Shown piece by piece: positions 1 through 9,472 of a stretch of 64,000 nt of DNA. The position numbers and the translations under genes are program-made. Source of the DNA: an uncultured Blautia sp. GTDB taxonomy: Bacteria > Bacillota > Clostridia > Lachnospirales > Lachnospiraceae. The stretch is taken from NCBI GenBank assembly GCA_937893675.1, contig CALBGI010000049.1, positions 1 to 64,000 of the forward strand, in the 5' to 3' direction. The notes beneath the pieces are model-generated. The model saw only the letters and a program-made list of their open reading frames with translations. It was not told where the DNA came from and did not search any database. Every line of letters starts with the position of its first letter. Position 1 is the stretch's first letter.

Positions 1-52
1 TAAGTCTATCTTACATCAGTTTGAAGGTTTACACAAACTTTGGGATACTCCC
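1..52 (+). mobile_element. Possible terminal repeat of an insertion sequence running off the left edge
   Basis: The window opens with TAA, and positions 27-52 (GTTTACACAAACTTTGGGAT and following bases) resemble the terminal inverted repeats of IS256/Mutator-type elements, which often read as TTTACACAA, a short AT stretch, then GGGA/GGAC. If so, the transposase would end just left of the window. No transposase sequence is visible, and the second end cannot be seen, so this rests on resemblance only. Confidence 0.3.
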
Positions 53-167
53 TGATCTGTTGTCTGATATCATAGCCGGTTAACTACCATCTGCTGAACG
101 GCGAGAATTAAATTTGCGAAAAAATCTTGACACTATCTGAATTTGCGAAGTTAATTATACGTTATCT

Positions 168-237
168 AAAAAAGGCTCCAGACACAGTAACAGGGCAGGA
201 TTCATAAGAATCCCACCCCAAAACTTGACACAGAGCC
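168..237 (-). terminator. Hairpin and T-run after the polysaccharide locus
   Basis: Downstream of the last gene of the minus-strand cluster, positions 193-203 and 208-218 form an 11-bp stem with a 4-base loop. On the minus strand it is fully paired with two G-T wobbles. It is nested within GGCTC/GAGCC arms (174-178 and 233-237), and six T follow on the minus strand (173-168). It could terminate the long operon. The GGCTC-bounded 64-bp unit could instead be a small mobile-element relic, because its outer arms also look like IS ends. Confidence 0.45.
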
Positions 238-275
238 CTAATATCTTATATACACGTTCTTCATAGGCTAATCAT

Positions 276-3200
276 TTAATTTAAAGGAACTTTGGCATAA
301 CCATAAATCGGATAAGTAGCATCATCCATTTGAATATCTCTAATCAACATAATACCTTCCTGTTCAGAAGCCTCCACCATCTGATTTTTCCCCAAATAGA
401 GACCAACATGATGCACTTCATCCACATGATCACACTCTACATCCTCACAACCTGGTTTTTGCCAGAATACCAAATCTCCCGGTTCTAAAATATCATCTAA
501 ATTATCTCCTTTGGAAGGCTCAATAAACCAACCATTTTCTTTACATTTCAACATCTGTTCAAATGATTCAAGATTATTCAAGTCATTCATTCCAGCCATA
601 CTATATGCATATGATACTAAAGAACTACAAACCAATTGATCTTCGCCAGTTCCGTATGAAACACCAACCTTCTGCAATGCATAATACAAAGCAGTTGCCC
701 TTCCAGAATCGTTCAAAATGCTAAATGATAATCTCCCTTGCGCATCCGCCTGAATATTTAAGCCAATATATGTATCTTCTATACTTGCATTTACAAGCAT
801 CTGACCATTATCTCGATCAAAATAATACGCGTCCCGACCAACTGACCAATATCCAAATCTCATCACTCCGGTTTCTTCATCAAGAAAATACGTTGCATCA
901 TTGAATTTAGCCATTCCCAACAATACACCCTGTTCTGATGCAGGATCAAACACATATGATAGCCCCGTGCTTTTCACCTTAACAGGACCTGTGACTGCCT
1001 CTCCCGTATTATCATCAAAATAATACTTCTTGTTATCAATCACCATCATTGCACCACGTACAAGTTCACCCTTGCCGGTATTAAAATAGTACAACTTATC
1101 ATCAATGGTTTTGAAACCTCTGAATACTCCTCCATCTTCCTCAAAATAAAATGTATATTTTCCATCAGAAAGTTGAACATCAATCATTCCTGTGCGCATT
1201 TCACCAGTAACAGTATCAAAATAATACGGCACATTATTAATTTCAACATAGCCGGTCCTCATAATACCGCTGCCCGGATTAAAATAATATGTCTTTCCAT
1301 CAATCGTCTTTAAGCCACTATATACACCTCCATTTTCTTCAAAATAATACGTATATTTTCCGTTTGATAACTCAACTTCAATCATTCCGGTCTTCATTTC
1401 TCCGCTCGTTTTATCAAAGTAATATGGCTTGTCATTAATCTTAACATAGCCAGTGCGCATAATTCCACTATTGTTATCAAAATAATACGTTTTTCCATCT
1501 ACGACTTTTAATCCTTTATAAACGCCTCCTGTTTCCTCAAAATAATAAGTAAATACTCCACTAGTTAAATTAACAGTAATAATACCTGTTTGCATTTCGC
1601 CAGTAGTTTGATCGAAATAATAAGGTTTATTATTTATCTTTATATAGCCTGTCTGCATAACGCCACTGCTCGGATTAAAATAATATGTCTTTCCATCTAC
1701 GGTTTGAAGCCCTGTGAGTACCCCTCCCCCCTCAAGAAAATAGTATGTGTAACCATTGCTTTTAACAGTTTGAAGGCCTAATAACATTTTTCCTGTAACT
1801 TCATCAAAGTAGGCTTTTCCTATATCACTATAATTTGAAAATCCTTTTCTCAATGTACCATTTGACAAATAATAGTAGTAATCACCATCAATCAACGTTA
1901 ATCCCGACAGCTTCTCTGAAGAAACCGGTTTTGCATAAACATAGGCTGTTGATGGCCCTAATTTACGAACTCCATCAATTGTTTTAAATGGATACACTCT
2001 ATAAAAATAGAATATATCTGTCTGCAAGTTTTTATCTGTATAATTTAAAGCTCCCGTTGTCATATACAAATAAGAAAATTTTTCTTCCGTAGCCTTCTTT
2101 CTGTAAATAATATATCCATCCGCTCCCTTAACATCACTCCAGGAAACCACAATCCCTCTCGTGGAATTTGCCTTGGCCGACAAACTAGAAACAGATTCCA
2201 AAACCGGATATACATATGTTCCTGATTGCCCCAACACTCTTTTTCCATCGACCGTTATAAATGGATATACTCTATAAAAATTATACTGACCTTTCACCAT
2301 CGCTTTATCTGTATATGTCGTTCCTCTTGTTGTCATGGATAAATATGAAAATTTATCTTCATTTCCTGCTTTGCGATATATAATATACCCCTCGGCACCA
2401 TTCACCACATCCCAAGATAAAGCTGCACTTGTGTCCGAAATATACTCAGCTTTTAAATTTGCAGATATTCCAACTACATTTTTACAATAAACATATTGTC
2501 CAGATTTTCCCAAAACTCTCTGTCCATTCACCATTTTATAGGGATATACCCGATAAAAATTAAATTCTGTAAAACTTGCCGTTTTATCAGTATATACTGT
2601 CCCCTTTGTAGTCATTGACAGATAAGAAAATGCAGATTCACTAGCTAATTTACGATAAATAATATATCCATCTGCACCAGGCATCTCATCCCATGTCAGC
2701 TCGACTCCTATACCTGCAGTCGCCTGCGCCTGCAAATTAGAAGACGTGCCAACGCTTGCCTTAGCATACGCATATTGCCCGGAATCCCCCAATACTCGGT
2801 TCCCATCCACATTTTTATACGGATAAACTCTGTAAAAATTATAATCAGTAAAACTTGCTGACGAATCAGTAAAAAATGTGTTCTGCGTTGTCATCGACAA
2901 GTATGAAAAACTGCCGTCACTTCCAACACGACGATAAATAATATAACCTTCTGCTTCCGGCACAGCATTCCAAGATAAAAATACTCCTTGTTTATCATCT
3001 GCGACAGCAGTAACACCTGTCGTTACCATCAAAGGCATAGCACTGACATTTGCTGGCGAAATCTCGCTCGATTTCTCAATGGGTGTGCCTTCCGGCTCTG
3101 ATGTGAACATAGCTTCCAGTTCAAGTGTTGTAGTGGTTGTCTCAGTTGACTCCCATGTTTCGTTTGTTGGCTCTGTTGTTAATAGTTCTGTGGATTCATT

Positions 3201-3503
3201 GGCAGCTGTCGGTTCTGATGTGAACATAACTTCCGGCTCAGGTGTTGTAGTGGTTGTCTCAGTTGACTCCCATGTTTCGTTTGTTGGCTCTGTTGTTAAT
3301 GTTTCTGTAGGATCAGCAGTAGTCGTTGAAGCACCATCCGTCTCCATCTCCGCTGGTACCTCATCCACCACTGTCTCTGTTATATCCTCCCCCAGGAAGT
3401 TCTGGCTTTCTTCCGCCAATACGGTAAAGCCAGTCTGAGAAAAGAGCAACGCCATACTCAGCATAACAGGTATGAGTTGTTTGTTTTTGCTATACTTTTT
3501 CAT
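276..3503 (-). CDS. Secreted cell-wall-binding repeat protein with C-terminal NlpC/P60 peptidase
   Basis: Predicted secreted peptidoglycan hydrolase of 1075 residues. An N-terminal signal peptide (about 1-31) is followed by a Thr/Glu/Pro-rich stretch containing a 39-residue unit repeated twice. Four FN3-like units of about 88 residues follow (about 160-510), each with the signature GYIIYRK and YRVYP. About 17 aromatic/glycine cell-wall-binding repeats of the YYFD..TGEM.TG kind come next. The end (about 940-1075) is an NlpC/P60 domain with candidate catalytic Cys959 (LVCSSLV) and His1032 (HHVGLYLG). Such enzymes cleave the peptide stems of peptidoglycan. The repeats may hold the protein to choline or wall polysaccharide, possibly the polymer made by this locus. 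The start has a strong Shine-Dalgarno site (GGGGAGGG). It is the last gene of the cluster and may have its own promoter. Confidence 0.88.
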   Translation of the reverse strand: MKKYSKNKQLIPVMLSMALLFSQTGFTVLAEESQNFLGEDITETVVDEVPAEMETDGASTTTADPTETLTTEPTNETWESTETTTTTPEPEVMFTSEPTAANESTELLTTEPTNETWESTETTTTTLELEAMFTSEPEGTPIEKSSEISPANVSAMPLMVTTGVTAVADDKQGVFLSWNAVPEAEGYIIYRRVGSDGSFSYLSMTTQNTFFTDSSASFTDYNFYRVYPYKNVDGNRVLGDSGQYAYAKASVGTSSNLQAQATAGIGVELTWDEMPGADGYIIYRKLASESAFSYLSMTTKGTVYTDKTASFTEFNFYRVYPYKMVNGQRVLGKSGQYVYCKNVVGISANLKAEYISDTSAALSWDVVNGAEGYIIYRKAGNEDKFSYLSMTTRGTTYTDKAMVKGQYNFYRVYPFITVDGKRVLGQSGTYVYPVLESVSSLSAKANSTRGIVVSWSDVKGADGYIIYRKKATEEKFSYLYMTTGALNYTDKNLQTDIFYFYRVYPFKTIDGVRKLGPSTAYVYAKPVSSEKLSGLTLIDGDYYYYLSNGTLRKGFSNYSDIGKAYFDEVTGKMLLGLQTVKSNGYTYYFLEGGGVLTGLQTVDGKTYYFNPSSGVMQTGYIKINNKPYYFDQTTGEMQTGIITVNLTSGVFTYYFEETGGVYKGLKVVDGKTYYFDNNSGIMRTGYVKINDKPYYFDKTSGEMKTGMIEVELSNGKYTYYFEENGGVYSGLKTIDGKTYYFNPGSGIMRTGYVEINNVPYYFDTVTGEMRTGMIDVQLSDGKYTFYFEEDGGVFRGFKTIDDKLYYFNTGKGELVRGAMMVIDNKKYYFDDNTGEAVTGPVKVKSTGLSYVFDPASEQGVLLGMAKFNDATYFLDEETGVMRFGYWSVGRDAYYFDRDNGQMLVNASIEDTYIGLNIQADAQGRLSFSILNDSGRATALYYALQKVGVSYGTGEDQLVCSSLVSYAYSMAGMNDLNNLESFEQMLKCKENGWFIEPSKGDNLDDILEPGDLVFWQKPGCEDVECDHVDEVHHVGLYLGKNQMVEASEQEGIMLIRDIQMDDATYPIYGYAKVPLN

Positions 3504-3551
3504 TACTTTTCCCTCCCCTATAATCAGGGATTTTTATTATTTTTGTAAAAT

Positions 3552-3581
3552 CATTTACCAAGCTTCTTATAAATTTGTCAA
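3552..3581 (-). promoter_or_regulatory. Candidate promoter before the NlpC/P60 gene
   Basis: The 100-base AT-rich gap contains a perfect -35 hexamer TTGACA on the minus strand at 3581-3576. The best -10 at 18-base spacing, TAAATG (3557-3552), is poor. A TATAAT also lies just upstream. The gene may have its own start of transcription, but the exact boxes are uncertain. Confidence 0.3.
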
Positions 3582-3603
3582 TTATAACTATCTAACTTTT
3601 TTT

Positions 3604-5472
3604 CTATTTTTCATACACTTTCCATATTTGGTATCCATCAATTTCTTTGTACAGCTCAGCCTTTGCCTCCGGATAATAATGCTCACGCAAAAAATCCACT
3701 TTTAAATCTACACCTTTGTTATCTACCAAATAAACATTTTCTGCAGTCAACGACTTTAGCTGATTCGAATACCCTCTTTCTTTTAATATTTTATTTACAT
3801 CAGGAAAATTAGTTGTAATTCCTCCCAAATATAAAACATTATTATAGTATCCTGTCGGTAATGTCTCCCACGGACACCACTCGAAATACAAAGTTTGAAT
3901 CGTTGTATTAAAATCTAGGAAATAAAAATTCTGTGGATTTTCTTCTATTTCCTTAAGCAAACCATTTTCTGGTTTTAACCGGTTCACAACTTTCCTGAGT
4001 TTTCCGTTCCCGTAATTCCAAGATGTATAAAAATTATTATCAATATATTCTTTTCTATTTTGAGAATTTATATATTTATATTCTCTATCCGGAATATACA
4101 AAATCATACCGGCAATACCCAGAATAATTAAGACGCTTTTTCCAATTTTATAAATGTATTGCTTATCTATATCGTTTTCTTTTAAAGAATTTTTTTGATT
4201 TTCCCAAAAGTACAAGCCTCCTATAAAAGCAGCTGCAAAAACAGACCATTCAACCCGATACACGCTTCTTCCCGTATAGCTGAAATAAAACAATAAAATT
4301 CCTGCGCTTCCCAGACACCAGAGCATTGTCCACCATCTTTTATGGTTCAAAAAAATCCCAAAGACAAGTAACAGCAGACAAGCAAAACAAGCCGGATACT
4401 TTAAAAATTCTCTGTTTTGAATATTGTTAAGAGTATCTGTTACCCCTCCTCGAAGTTCATCGGCTTTTTCTTCTACAATCTCTCCGATTTGCTTCATTCT
4501 TTCCAAACTAAAAATCTCATTATCTGCAAAACTCCAGGTAGTAATCATATAAAAATCATTTTCTGAAATTCCTAGTTTCTGCAGTTCTTCGGCATACACG
4601 TTGTAATCTTCTACTGCATAATCAACAATCTGGGATCGTGCAGAATTATATTCCTTAAAATAGCGATACGCATCATCATTTTTATATACATAACTGTTCA
4701 CCCAACGTCCCGCATAAGCAGATAATATCAGTACGCTACCAATTAGAAATACTTTTGCCAGATATACCCATGTTTCCTTTCTAAACTTTTCTTTTTTAAG
4801 CAACTTTACAATTTCATAAGAGAGTATCGATAAAATAAAAATACCAGCGACATAAATTGTCATAAAACGAAGCCAAACACCTATAATACATAGGACTGCT
4901 CCCCACAAAATCTTCCCAGTACCTTTTTTTTGAAACAACGCCCAAACAAATAACACTGCACCCGCCATTATAGCGAATACTGCCGTCTTAGTAAATTGCA
5001 CCAAGATATAGGCTTCACCAGTAAAAATCACAATAAAAAGTATTGACAAAACCTTTGCACTCATACGTTCTGACCATTCAAACAATAAATAGGTAATAGT
5101 CACCGATGATAAAAATATCACAAAAATCTGAAAAACATAATACCAACTAATCTGGGGGAACAGATAATAGAACGGCATAAGAAGATACCCCAAAATTACA
5201 TTCACAAAAATCATATGCGGATTCGGTCCATCTCCATATGCCCCGGACAAAATTGAAGCCATCACAAAATCATCGGATACTTCATATTTTGAATCACAAA
5301 AAACAAAAACCAATACCATAAAACAAATATTTATGAGCAATGCCATGCCCAAACTCGACTGCGCAATTTTTTGACGGCAGGTTTTATATAAATTATCAAT
5401 TTTTTCTCTCATAATATAAGTTGCTTTCTGCTTGTAATCATTCCTTCGAATATATCTAATATATTTTATCAC
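3604..5472 (-). CDS. GT-C-like multi-membrane-span protein, unknown sugar substrate
   Basis: A 622-residue polytopic membrane protein with about 11-12 hydrophobic segments between residues 40 and 465 and a soluble C-terminal domain of about 150 residues. The first outside loop carries a YEVSDDFVM motif followed by SGAYGDGPNPH. This matches the AVNDDLAM...SGIRSG...DGH pattern of the protein at 10802-12526, and both run on into the same I.WY..F segment. Acidic pairs in this loop are typical of GT-C glycosyltransferases, which use polyprenyl-phosphate sugars outside the membrane; that function is inferred. The start is taken as GTG at 5472 because the N-terminus then resembles the paralogue (MI..IR..R.N). 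An ATG at 5412 is the alternative. Neither has a clear ribosome binding site. Confidence 0.72.
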   Translation of the reverse strand: MIKYIRYIRRNDYKQKATYIMREKIDNLYKTCRQKIAQSSLGMALLINICFMVLVFVFCDSKYEVSDDFVMASILSGAYGDGPNPHMIFVNVILGYLLMPFYYLFPQISWYYVFQIFVIFLSSVTITYLLFEWSERMSAKVLSILFIVIFTGEAYILVQFTKTAVFAIMAGAVLFVWALFQKKGTGKILWGAVLCIIGVWLRFMTIYVAGIFILSILSYEIVKLLKKEKFRKETWVYLAKVFLIGSVLILSAYAGRWVNSYVYKNDDAYRYFKEYNSARSQIVDYAVEDYNVYAEELQKLGISENDFYMITTWSFADNEIFSLERMKQIGEIVEEKADELRGGVTDTLNNIQNREFLKYPACFACLLLLVFGIFLNHKRWWTMLWCLGSAGILLFYFSYTGRSVYRVEWSVFAAAFIGGLYFWENQKNSLKENDIDKQYIYKIGKSVLIILGIAGMILYIPDREYKYINSQNRKEYIDNNFYTSWNYGNGKLRKVVNRLKPENGLLKEIEENPQNFYFLDFNTTIQTLYFEWCPWETLPTGYYNNVLYLGGITTNFPDVNKILKERGYSNQLKSLTAENVYLVDNKGVDLKVDFLREHYYPEAKAELYKEIDGYQIWKVYEK

Positions 5473-5523
5473 ACGACTCTACAAAAATTTATAAAATCGC
5501 GGCTATTCCGCTTCCAAATCTTT

Positions 5524-6585
5524 CTACCCAACCGTACTCTCCCCATAAATCTCCGTCTGCAGTCTCTGGATTGTTGCCTCAAAATCCGGTACCAGCATAC
5601 CGCCGGAAGAGGTAAACAGATCATCATAGGGCACACGACTCTGTACAATTTCATACCCCAGAAGCGTCGGTGCCTGCGTCAGCAGAGAAAGCAGTGTTGT
5701 CTCTTCCACATTGTGAGTTACCTCCGGAAGCATTTCATTCACCATATTGTTCAGCTCACTAATGCTCAGCCCTTTTACTGCCTCTACAATCTTTCCAATA
5801 ACAATTCTCTGACGCTCTGTTCTTTCATAATCTGCATTTCCAATATTACGGATTCTTGCGTAGGCAACTGCTTGATACCCATCCATATGAATGGTCCCGC
5901 CGCCGCTGAAATAATGAAGATTTGGGTCTTCTCCGGACAAGCTGCACATTTCCATGATACTCTCGTTCGCAGAATATGCTTCTTCGTCTGAAATATCCAA
6001 AGTAATGCCGCCCACCAGATCCACAATATCAATCATGGCCGAAAAATCCACGCTTGCATAATTGTCAATATGGATCTTATAATTTTCCTCAATGGTCTGC
6101 ACCAGCAGCGGGCCTCCGCCGTATGCATTAGCTGCATTCAGTTTCTGCACGCCAAGTCCTGGAATGTCCGCATAAAGGTCGCGCATAAAAGAGGTCATAT
6201 GAATCTGCTTTTGATCTTTATTGATCGATACCAGAATCATGGAGTCTGAATTTCCGTACCAGCTGTCATCTCTTCTGTCCACACCGATCAGCAGAATATT
6301 ATATACGCTTTCCGAATTTGGAAGCTCAATTCCAAAAATTGCCTCGGACACCTTCTGTTTCAGAGCCGCTGCCTCTTCTGCCAGCAAGCCTGTGTCTTCC
6401 AGATTCAGCCCTTCTGCCAGCTTAACGTCACTGTCCTTCACAAAATTGCTTCTTCCATAATAGCTCTGGAGAAGTCCGTAACCTCCCATTGCAACCAACA
6501 GCAGAATGGAAAAAACAATGGCCAACGCCAGTATCGCTTTTTTTGCACCACTCATCTTTTTTCTGCGTTTTTTCTTTTTGCTCAT
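5524..6585 (-). CDS. LytR-CpsA-Psr (LCP) family polymer ligase
   Basis: LCP enzymes transfer lipid-linked polysaccharide or teichoic acid to peptidoglycan on the outer face of the membrane. The 353-residue protein has a basic N-terminus (residues 1-15), a single membrane anchor (about 15-38) and an LCP domain from about 95. Visible hallmarks are NILLIGVDRR, the SDSMILVSI strand, SFMRDLYADIPG and LNAANAYGG. Near the end of the domain is the RIRNIGNADYERTERQRIV block with the conserved Asp and Arg residues. Its position at the end of the cluster fits final attachment of the polymer to the wall. The start ATG follows an AGAGGAGCTGAC ribosome binding site. Confidence 0.93.
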   Translation of the reverse strand: MSKKKKRRKKMSGAKKAILALAIVFSILLLVAMGGYGLLQSYYGRSNFVKDSDVKLAEGLNLEDTGLLAEEAAALKQKVSEAIFGIELPNSESVYNILLIGVDRRDDSWYGNSDSMILVSINKDQKQIHMTSFMRDLYADIPGLGVQKLNAANAYGGGPLLVQTIEENYKIHIDNYASVDFSAMIDIVDLVGGITLDISDEEAYSANESIMEMCSLSGEDPNLHYFSGGGTIHMDGYQAVAYARIRNIGNADYERTERQRIVIGKIVEAVKGLSISELNNMVNEMLPEVTHNVEETTLLSLLTQAPTLLGYEIVQSRVPYDDLFTSSGGMLVPDFEATIQRLQTEIYGESTVG

Positions 6586-6609
6586 GTCAGCTCCTCTTCT
6601 CTTCCATGG

Positions 6610-8007
6610 TTATTTGTATACAACCTTTTCTTTTGGGTTTTCCTTTGTGACAACAGTTATGGAGGCTTTTTCCAGATTCAATTCTTTTTTGTCTACCGCT
6701 GCCGCGAAACTTCCGTCTTCCTGCTTTCTTAAATCGAAGACCTTGCCGTTCATTTCAAGATATGCGTATTGCGAATCATTGATTCCTGCTGCATAAACAG
6801 TTGCAAGTGTATTTCCTTCTTCCACCCAAAGCATATCCTCTGCGAGTTTCTTTTCTGTTTGCGGAAGTACATCAAAAGAGGACAATGCCGGGTTCAGTTC
6901 CATCGCTTTCATGGTATCAAAGCTGAAATAATCGTCCAGCATTGCATACTCTGCCACCTCAAAAACCACGCAGTCCGGCTGGAAAATGTTGAAATAATAA
7001 CCCAGGTTCATCACGTTCTGATAATCATGCACTGCGATATATTCTGCAAAACTGTTTTCCAGAAATTTAGCACCATACACATTCATGTAGCTGCCCTGAA
7101 AGATCAGTGCCTTCGGCGCTCCTTCGTTTTTCCGTGCAGGATTTACTGTATATTCAAAATAAGGATACTGTGAATTTCTGGCTACTTCTGCACCATATTG
7201 TTCTGTAAGATCTTCCACTTCCTGTTTTCTCGTAAAAACAGGGACTTCATCATGAATTTTGAATTCCGACTGCGGAAGCACTGTCATTACTTCCGTTCCT
7301 GTTTCAAACTCATCCCTTGTATTTACATGAACGCCCTCCTGAATTTTACTCAGAGCCTCCAGTATATGATTGGTACCATAAAAGGCTCCCAGATCGTTCC
7401 AGTGTCCAGCATCATATTGTTTATTAAATACCATTTCCCCGGACGCCGTCTTTTCATACAATAAATCGGTATTGTCTATATAGTTCACACCCAGACGTTC
7501 AAGTTCTTCTTCAAGCTTTGGAAGCCAGCTGTTATCATAGCAGATCCCATCTGCAAGCTTATCCTGCAAAACAGTCATTTTGGCCGGCTCCACGACAAAG
7601 AAAAACGGTACGCCTCTCTCCTCACAATAGTCCTGCACCTTCTTCACCATCTGGGCAAATACCAGATGATATTCCTGGAAATCCAGCTTATCCCCCGGAT
7701 GGAAGAACACATACCTATCCTTCCCCCAGGTATACGAGGGATGTACCATCTCATGGAACAGGACTTCATTGATATTCATGTAAGCGGTGATCATTTCGCT
7801 TCTCAAGCCAATTCTGTCCTGCGCATAATCTTCCAGATTGTTTGTCACATCCACTTTACCCTCTTCATCCACAGCCTCAAACGGATTTTCCATCAGCTTT
7901 CGGTTGTCGATCTCCGATATGACATCCTTTTCCCTGTTGAAAGTGGCAACCGGAACAGCAAGCAAAACAAAAAATAAAGCAATAAAAACCATTCGTATCT
8001 TCTTCAT
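6610..8007 (-). CDS. DHHW/AlgX-like SGNH-fold protein, partner of the MBOAT acyltransferase
   Basis: A 465-residue exported protein with one N-terminal membrane segment (about 5-22). The middle region carries a GHWNDLGAFYG motif like the HWN..GA signature of the DHHW/AlgJ/AlgX group. These proteins work with MBOAT acyltransferases to O-acetylate extracellular polysaccharide. The gene lies 16 bases after the MBOAT gene and is clearly co-transcribed. The C-terminal part (residues 300-465) is less conserved and ends in a beta-rich stretch. An O-acetyltransferase or accessory role follows from family and context; the catalytic residues cannot be assigned with certainty. Confidence 0.82.
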   Translation of the reverse strand: MKKIRMVFIALFFVLLAVPVATFNREKDVISEIDNRKLMENPFEAVDEEGKVDVTNNLEDYAQDRIGLRSEMITAYMNINEVLFHEMVHPSYTWGKDRYVFFHPGDKLDFQEYHLVFAQMVKKVQDYCEERGVPFFFVVEPAKMTVLQDKLADGICYDNSWLPKLEEELERLGVNYIDNTDLLYEKTASGEMVFNKQYDAGHWNDLGAFYGTNHILEALSKIQEGVHVNTRDEFETGTEVMTVLPQSEFKIHDEVPVFTRKQEVEDLTEQYGAEVARNSQYPYFEYTVNPARKNEGAPKALIFQGSYMNVYGAKFLENSFAEYIAVHDYQNVMNLGYYFNIFQPDCVVFEVAEYAMLDDYFSFDTMKAMELNPALSSFDVLPQTEKKLAEDMLWVEEGNTLATVYAAGINDSQYAYLEMNGKVFDLRKQEDGSFAAAVDKKELNLEKASITVVTKENPKEKVVYK

Positions 8008-8023
8008 CTCATCACCCTCTCCT

Positions 8024-9472
8024 TTAATATTGGAAATAAATAAACGGGCTGTAAGATGAATTCACCATACAGATAACCGCAAAAACCATAAGCAACAGCA
8101 AAACTGTCTCCTGCACCGCCAAGCCTGCCTTTGTGGCATTCAGACGCTGTTTTATCCTCTGGAACCACTCCATACGAAGCAACGTTGCCCCAAGAACTGC
8201 CACAATCATGTAGATAACAATTTTTCTGCTGAGGAAGTAGGCCCAGGTAAAATTGATATCCGTGAACACCAGACTTCCGAACATAACCTTCATGAACGTT
8301 GTAAAATCTTCCATGAGGGGAAAACGGAACAGCTGCCAGCTGAAAAATACAATCACCATAGTGGCAATCCACTTAATCGCATTGGGAACTTTCTTATAGA
8401 GAGTCTTATCCTTGGAAAGACGCTCTATGATCATAAAGAAACCATTCAATGCTCCCCACCAGATATAATTCCATCCGGCTCCATGCCAGATACCGGTTGT
8501 CAAAAACACAATTCCCAGATTCACAAGCGTGCGCCCCTTGCCTTTACGGTTTCCCCCAAGCGGAATATAGAGGTACTCCCGGAACCAGGTACCCAGGGAT
8601 ATATGCCATCTCCGCCAAAACTCCGTGATCGACAGAGAGGTGTATGGAAAGTTGAAATTCTCTTTAAAGCGAAAGCCAAACATTGCCGAAATTCCAATGG
8701 CAATATCAGAGTAACCAGAAAAATCATAATAAATCTGAAGCATGTAGGCAAATGCACAGATCCAGCTTGTAGGACCATCAATTCCACGTACAGACAACTG
8801 CCCTTGTATATCATTGACCAGAAGTCCAAAGGTATCTGCAAGAATCACTTTTTTTGCAAAACCAACCATCATCCGGTTAAGGCCATACAAAAACTGTGCG
8901 TCATCTATCGCTCTTTTTCCCACCTGCGGCTGAAAGTCTTTCCACAGGACAATGGGGCCAGAAATCACTTTTGGAAAAAAGCTCAGATACAGGAGCACAT
9001 CCAGAAGATTTCCCCTGGGTGCCTGTCCGCGGTATACATCCATCAAATAGGATATCGCAGAAAAGGTAATAAAAGAAATTCCAGCCGGAACAATAATATC
9101 CCTGGCCTCAAATCCCAATCTCCATACTCCCGGAACACTGGTGACGACAAAATTGTAGTATTTATAGTAAAACAGCACAGCCGTCACAAGCACAAGGCTC
9201 ACCGCCAGTACCCCACGGGCTTTCCTGCTTTTTTGTGCTGACACTGATACCAGATATCCCAGAAGATAGATCAGGATCATGTAAAACAGAAAATAGAAAA
9301 CGCCGTCCAGCCGGCTCCAGGCATAAAACCCAAGGCTTAATAAAACCAAGACAACATTGCCCAGCCATTCTGTGGAGCATTTAACTTTCTTTTCAAAAAA
9401 CCGTGCCAGAAAATACCCCAGTATACTGATTGGAAAAAACGCAAATAAAAAGATGATGTTTGTAAAACTCAC
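8024..9472 (-). CDS. MBOAT family O-acyltransferase (AlgI/DltB-like)
   Basis: Membrane-bound O-acyltransferase of 482 residues. Conserved blocks are visible: SITEFWRRWHISLGTWFREY followed by LYIPLGG, and later the active-site His in LTTGIWHGAGWNYIWWG. It is thought to move acetyl groups across the membrane for polysaccharide O-acetylation together with the DHHW protein encoded next. The open frame reaches upstream to 9544, but GTG at 9472 is the likely start. It gives a normal MBOAT N-terminus (SFTNIIFLFAFFPISIL), has GGAAGGAG nine bases upstream, and overlaps the stop of the flippase gene as GTGA. Confidence 0.92.
   Translation of the reverse strand: MSFTNIIFLFAFFPISILGYFLARFFEKKVKCSTEWLGNVVLVLLSLGFYAWSRLDGVFYFLFYMILIYLLGYLVSVSAQKSRKARGVLAVSLVLVTAVLFYYKYYNFVVTSVPGVWRLGFEARDIIVPAGISFITFSAISYLMDVYRGQAPRGNLLDVLLYLSFFPKVISGPIVLWKDFQPQVGKRAIDDAQFLYGLNRMMVGFAKKVILADTFGLLVNDIQGQLSVRGIDGPTSWICAFAYMLQIYYDFSGYSDIAIGISAMFGFRFKENFNFPYTSLSITEFWRRWHISLGTWFREYLYIPLGGNRKGKGRTLVNLGIVFLTTGIWHGAGWNYIWWGALNGFFMIIERLSKDKTLYKKVPNAIKWIATMVIVFFSWQLFRFPLMEDFTTFMKVMFGSLVFTDINFTWAYFLSRKIVIYMIVAVLGATLLRMEWFQRIKQRLNATKAGLAVQETVLLLLMVFAVICMVNSSYSPFIYFQY

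Noticed and set aside
1110..1720. Regular DNA repeats that might suggest a CRISPR array
   Set aside because: The period (about 198 bp, with sub-units of 60-70 bp) follows protein repeats in a continuous reading frame; there are no unique spacers.
3079..3438. Plus-strand frame rich in Val and Ser
   Set aside because: Produced by the Thr/Glu repeats of the wall protein read backwards.
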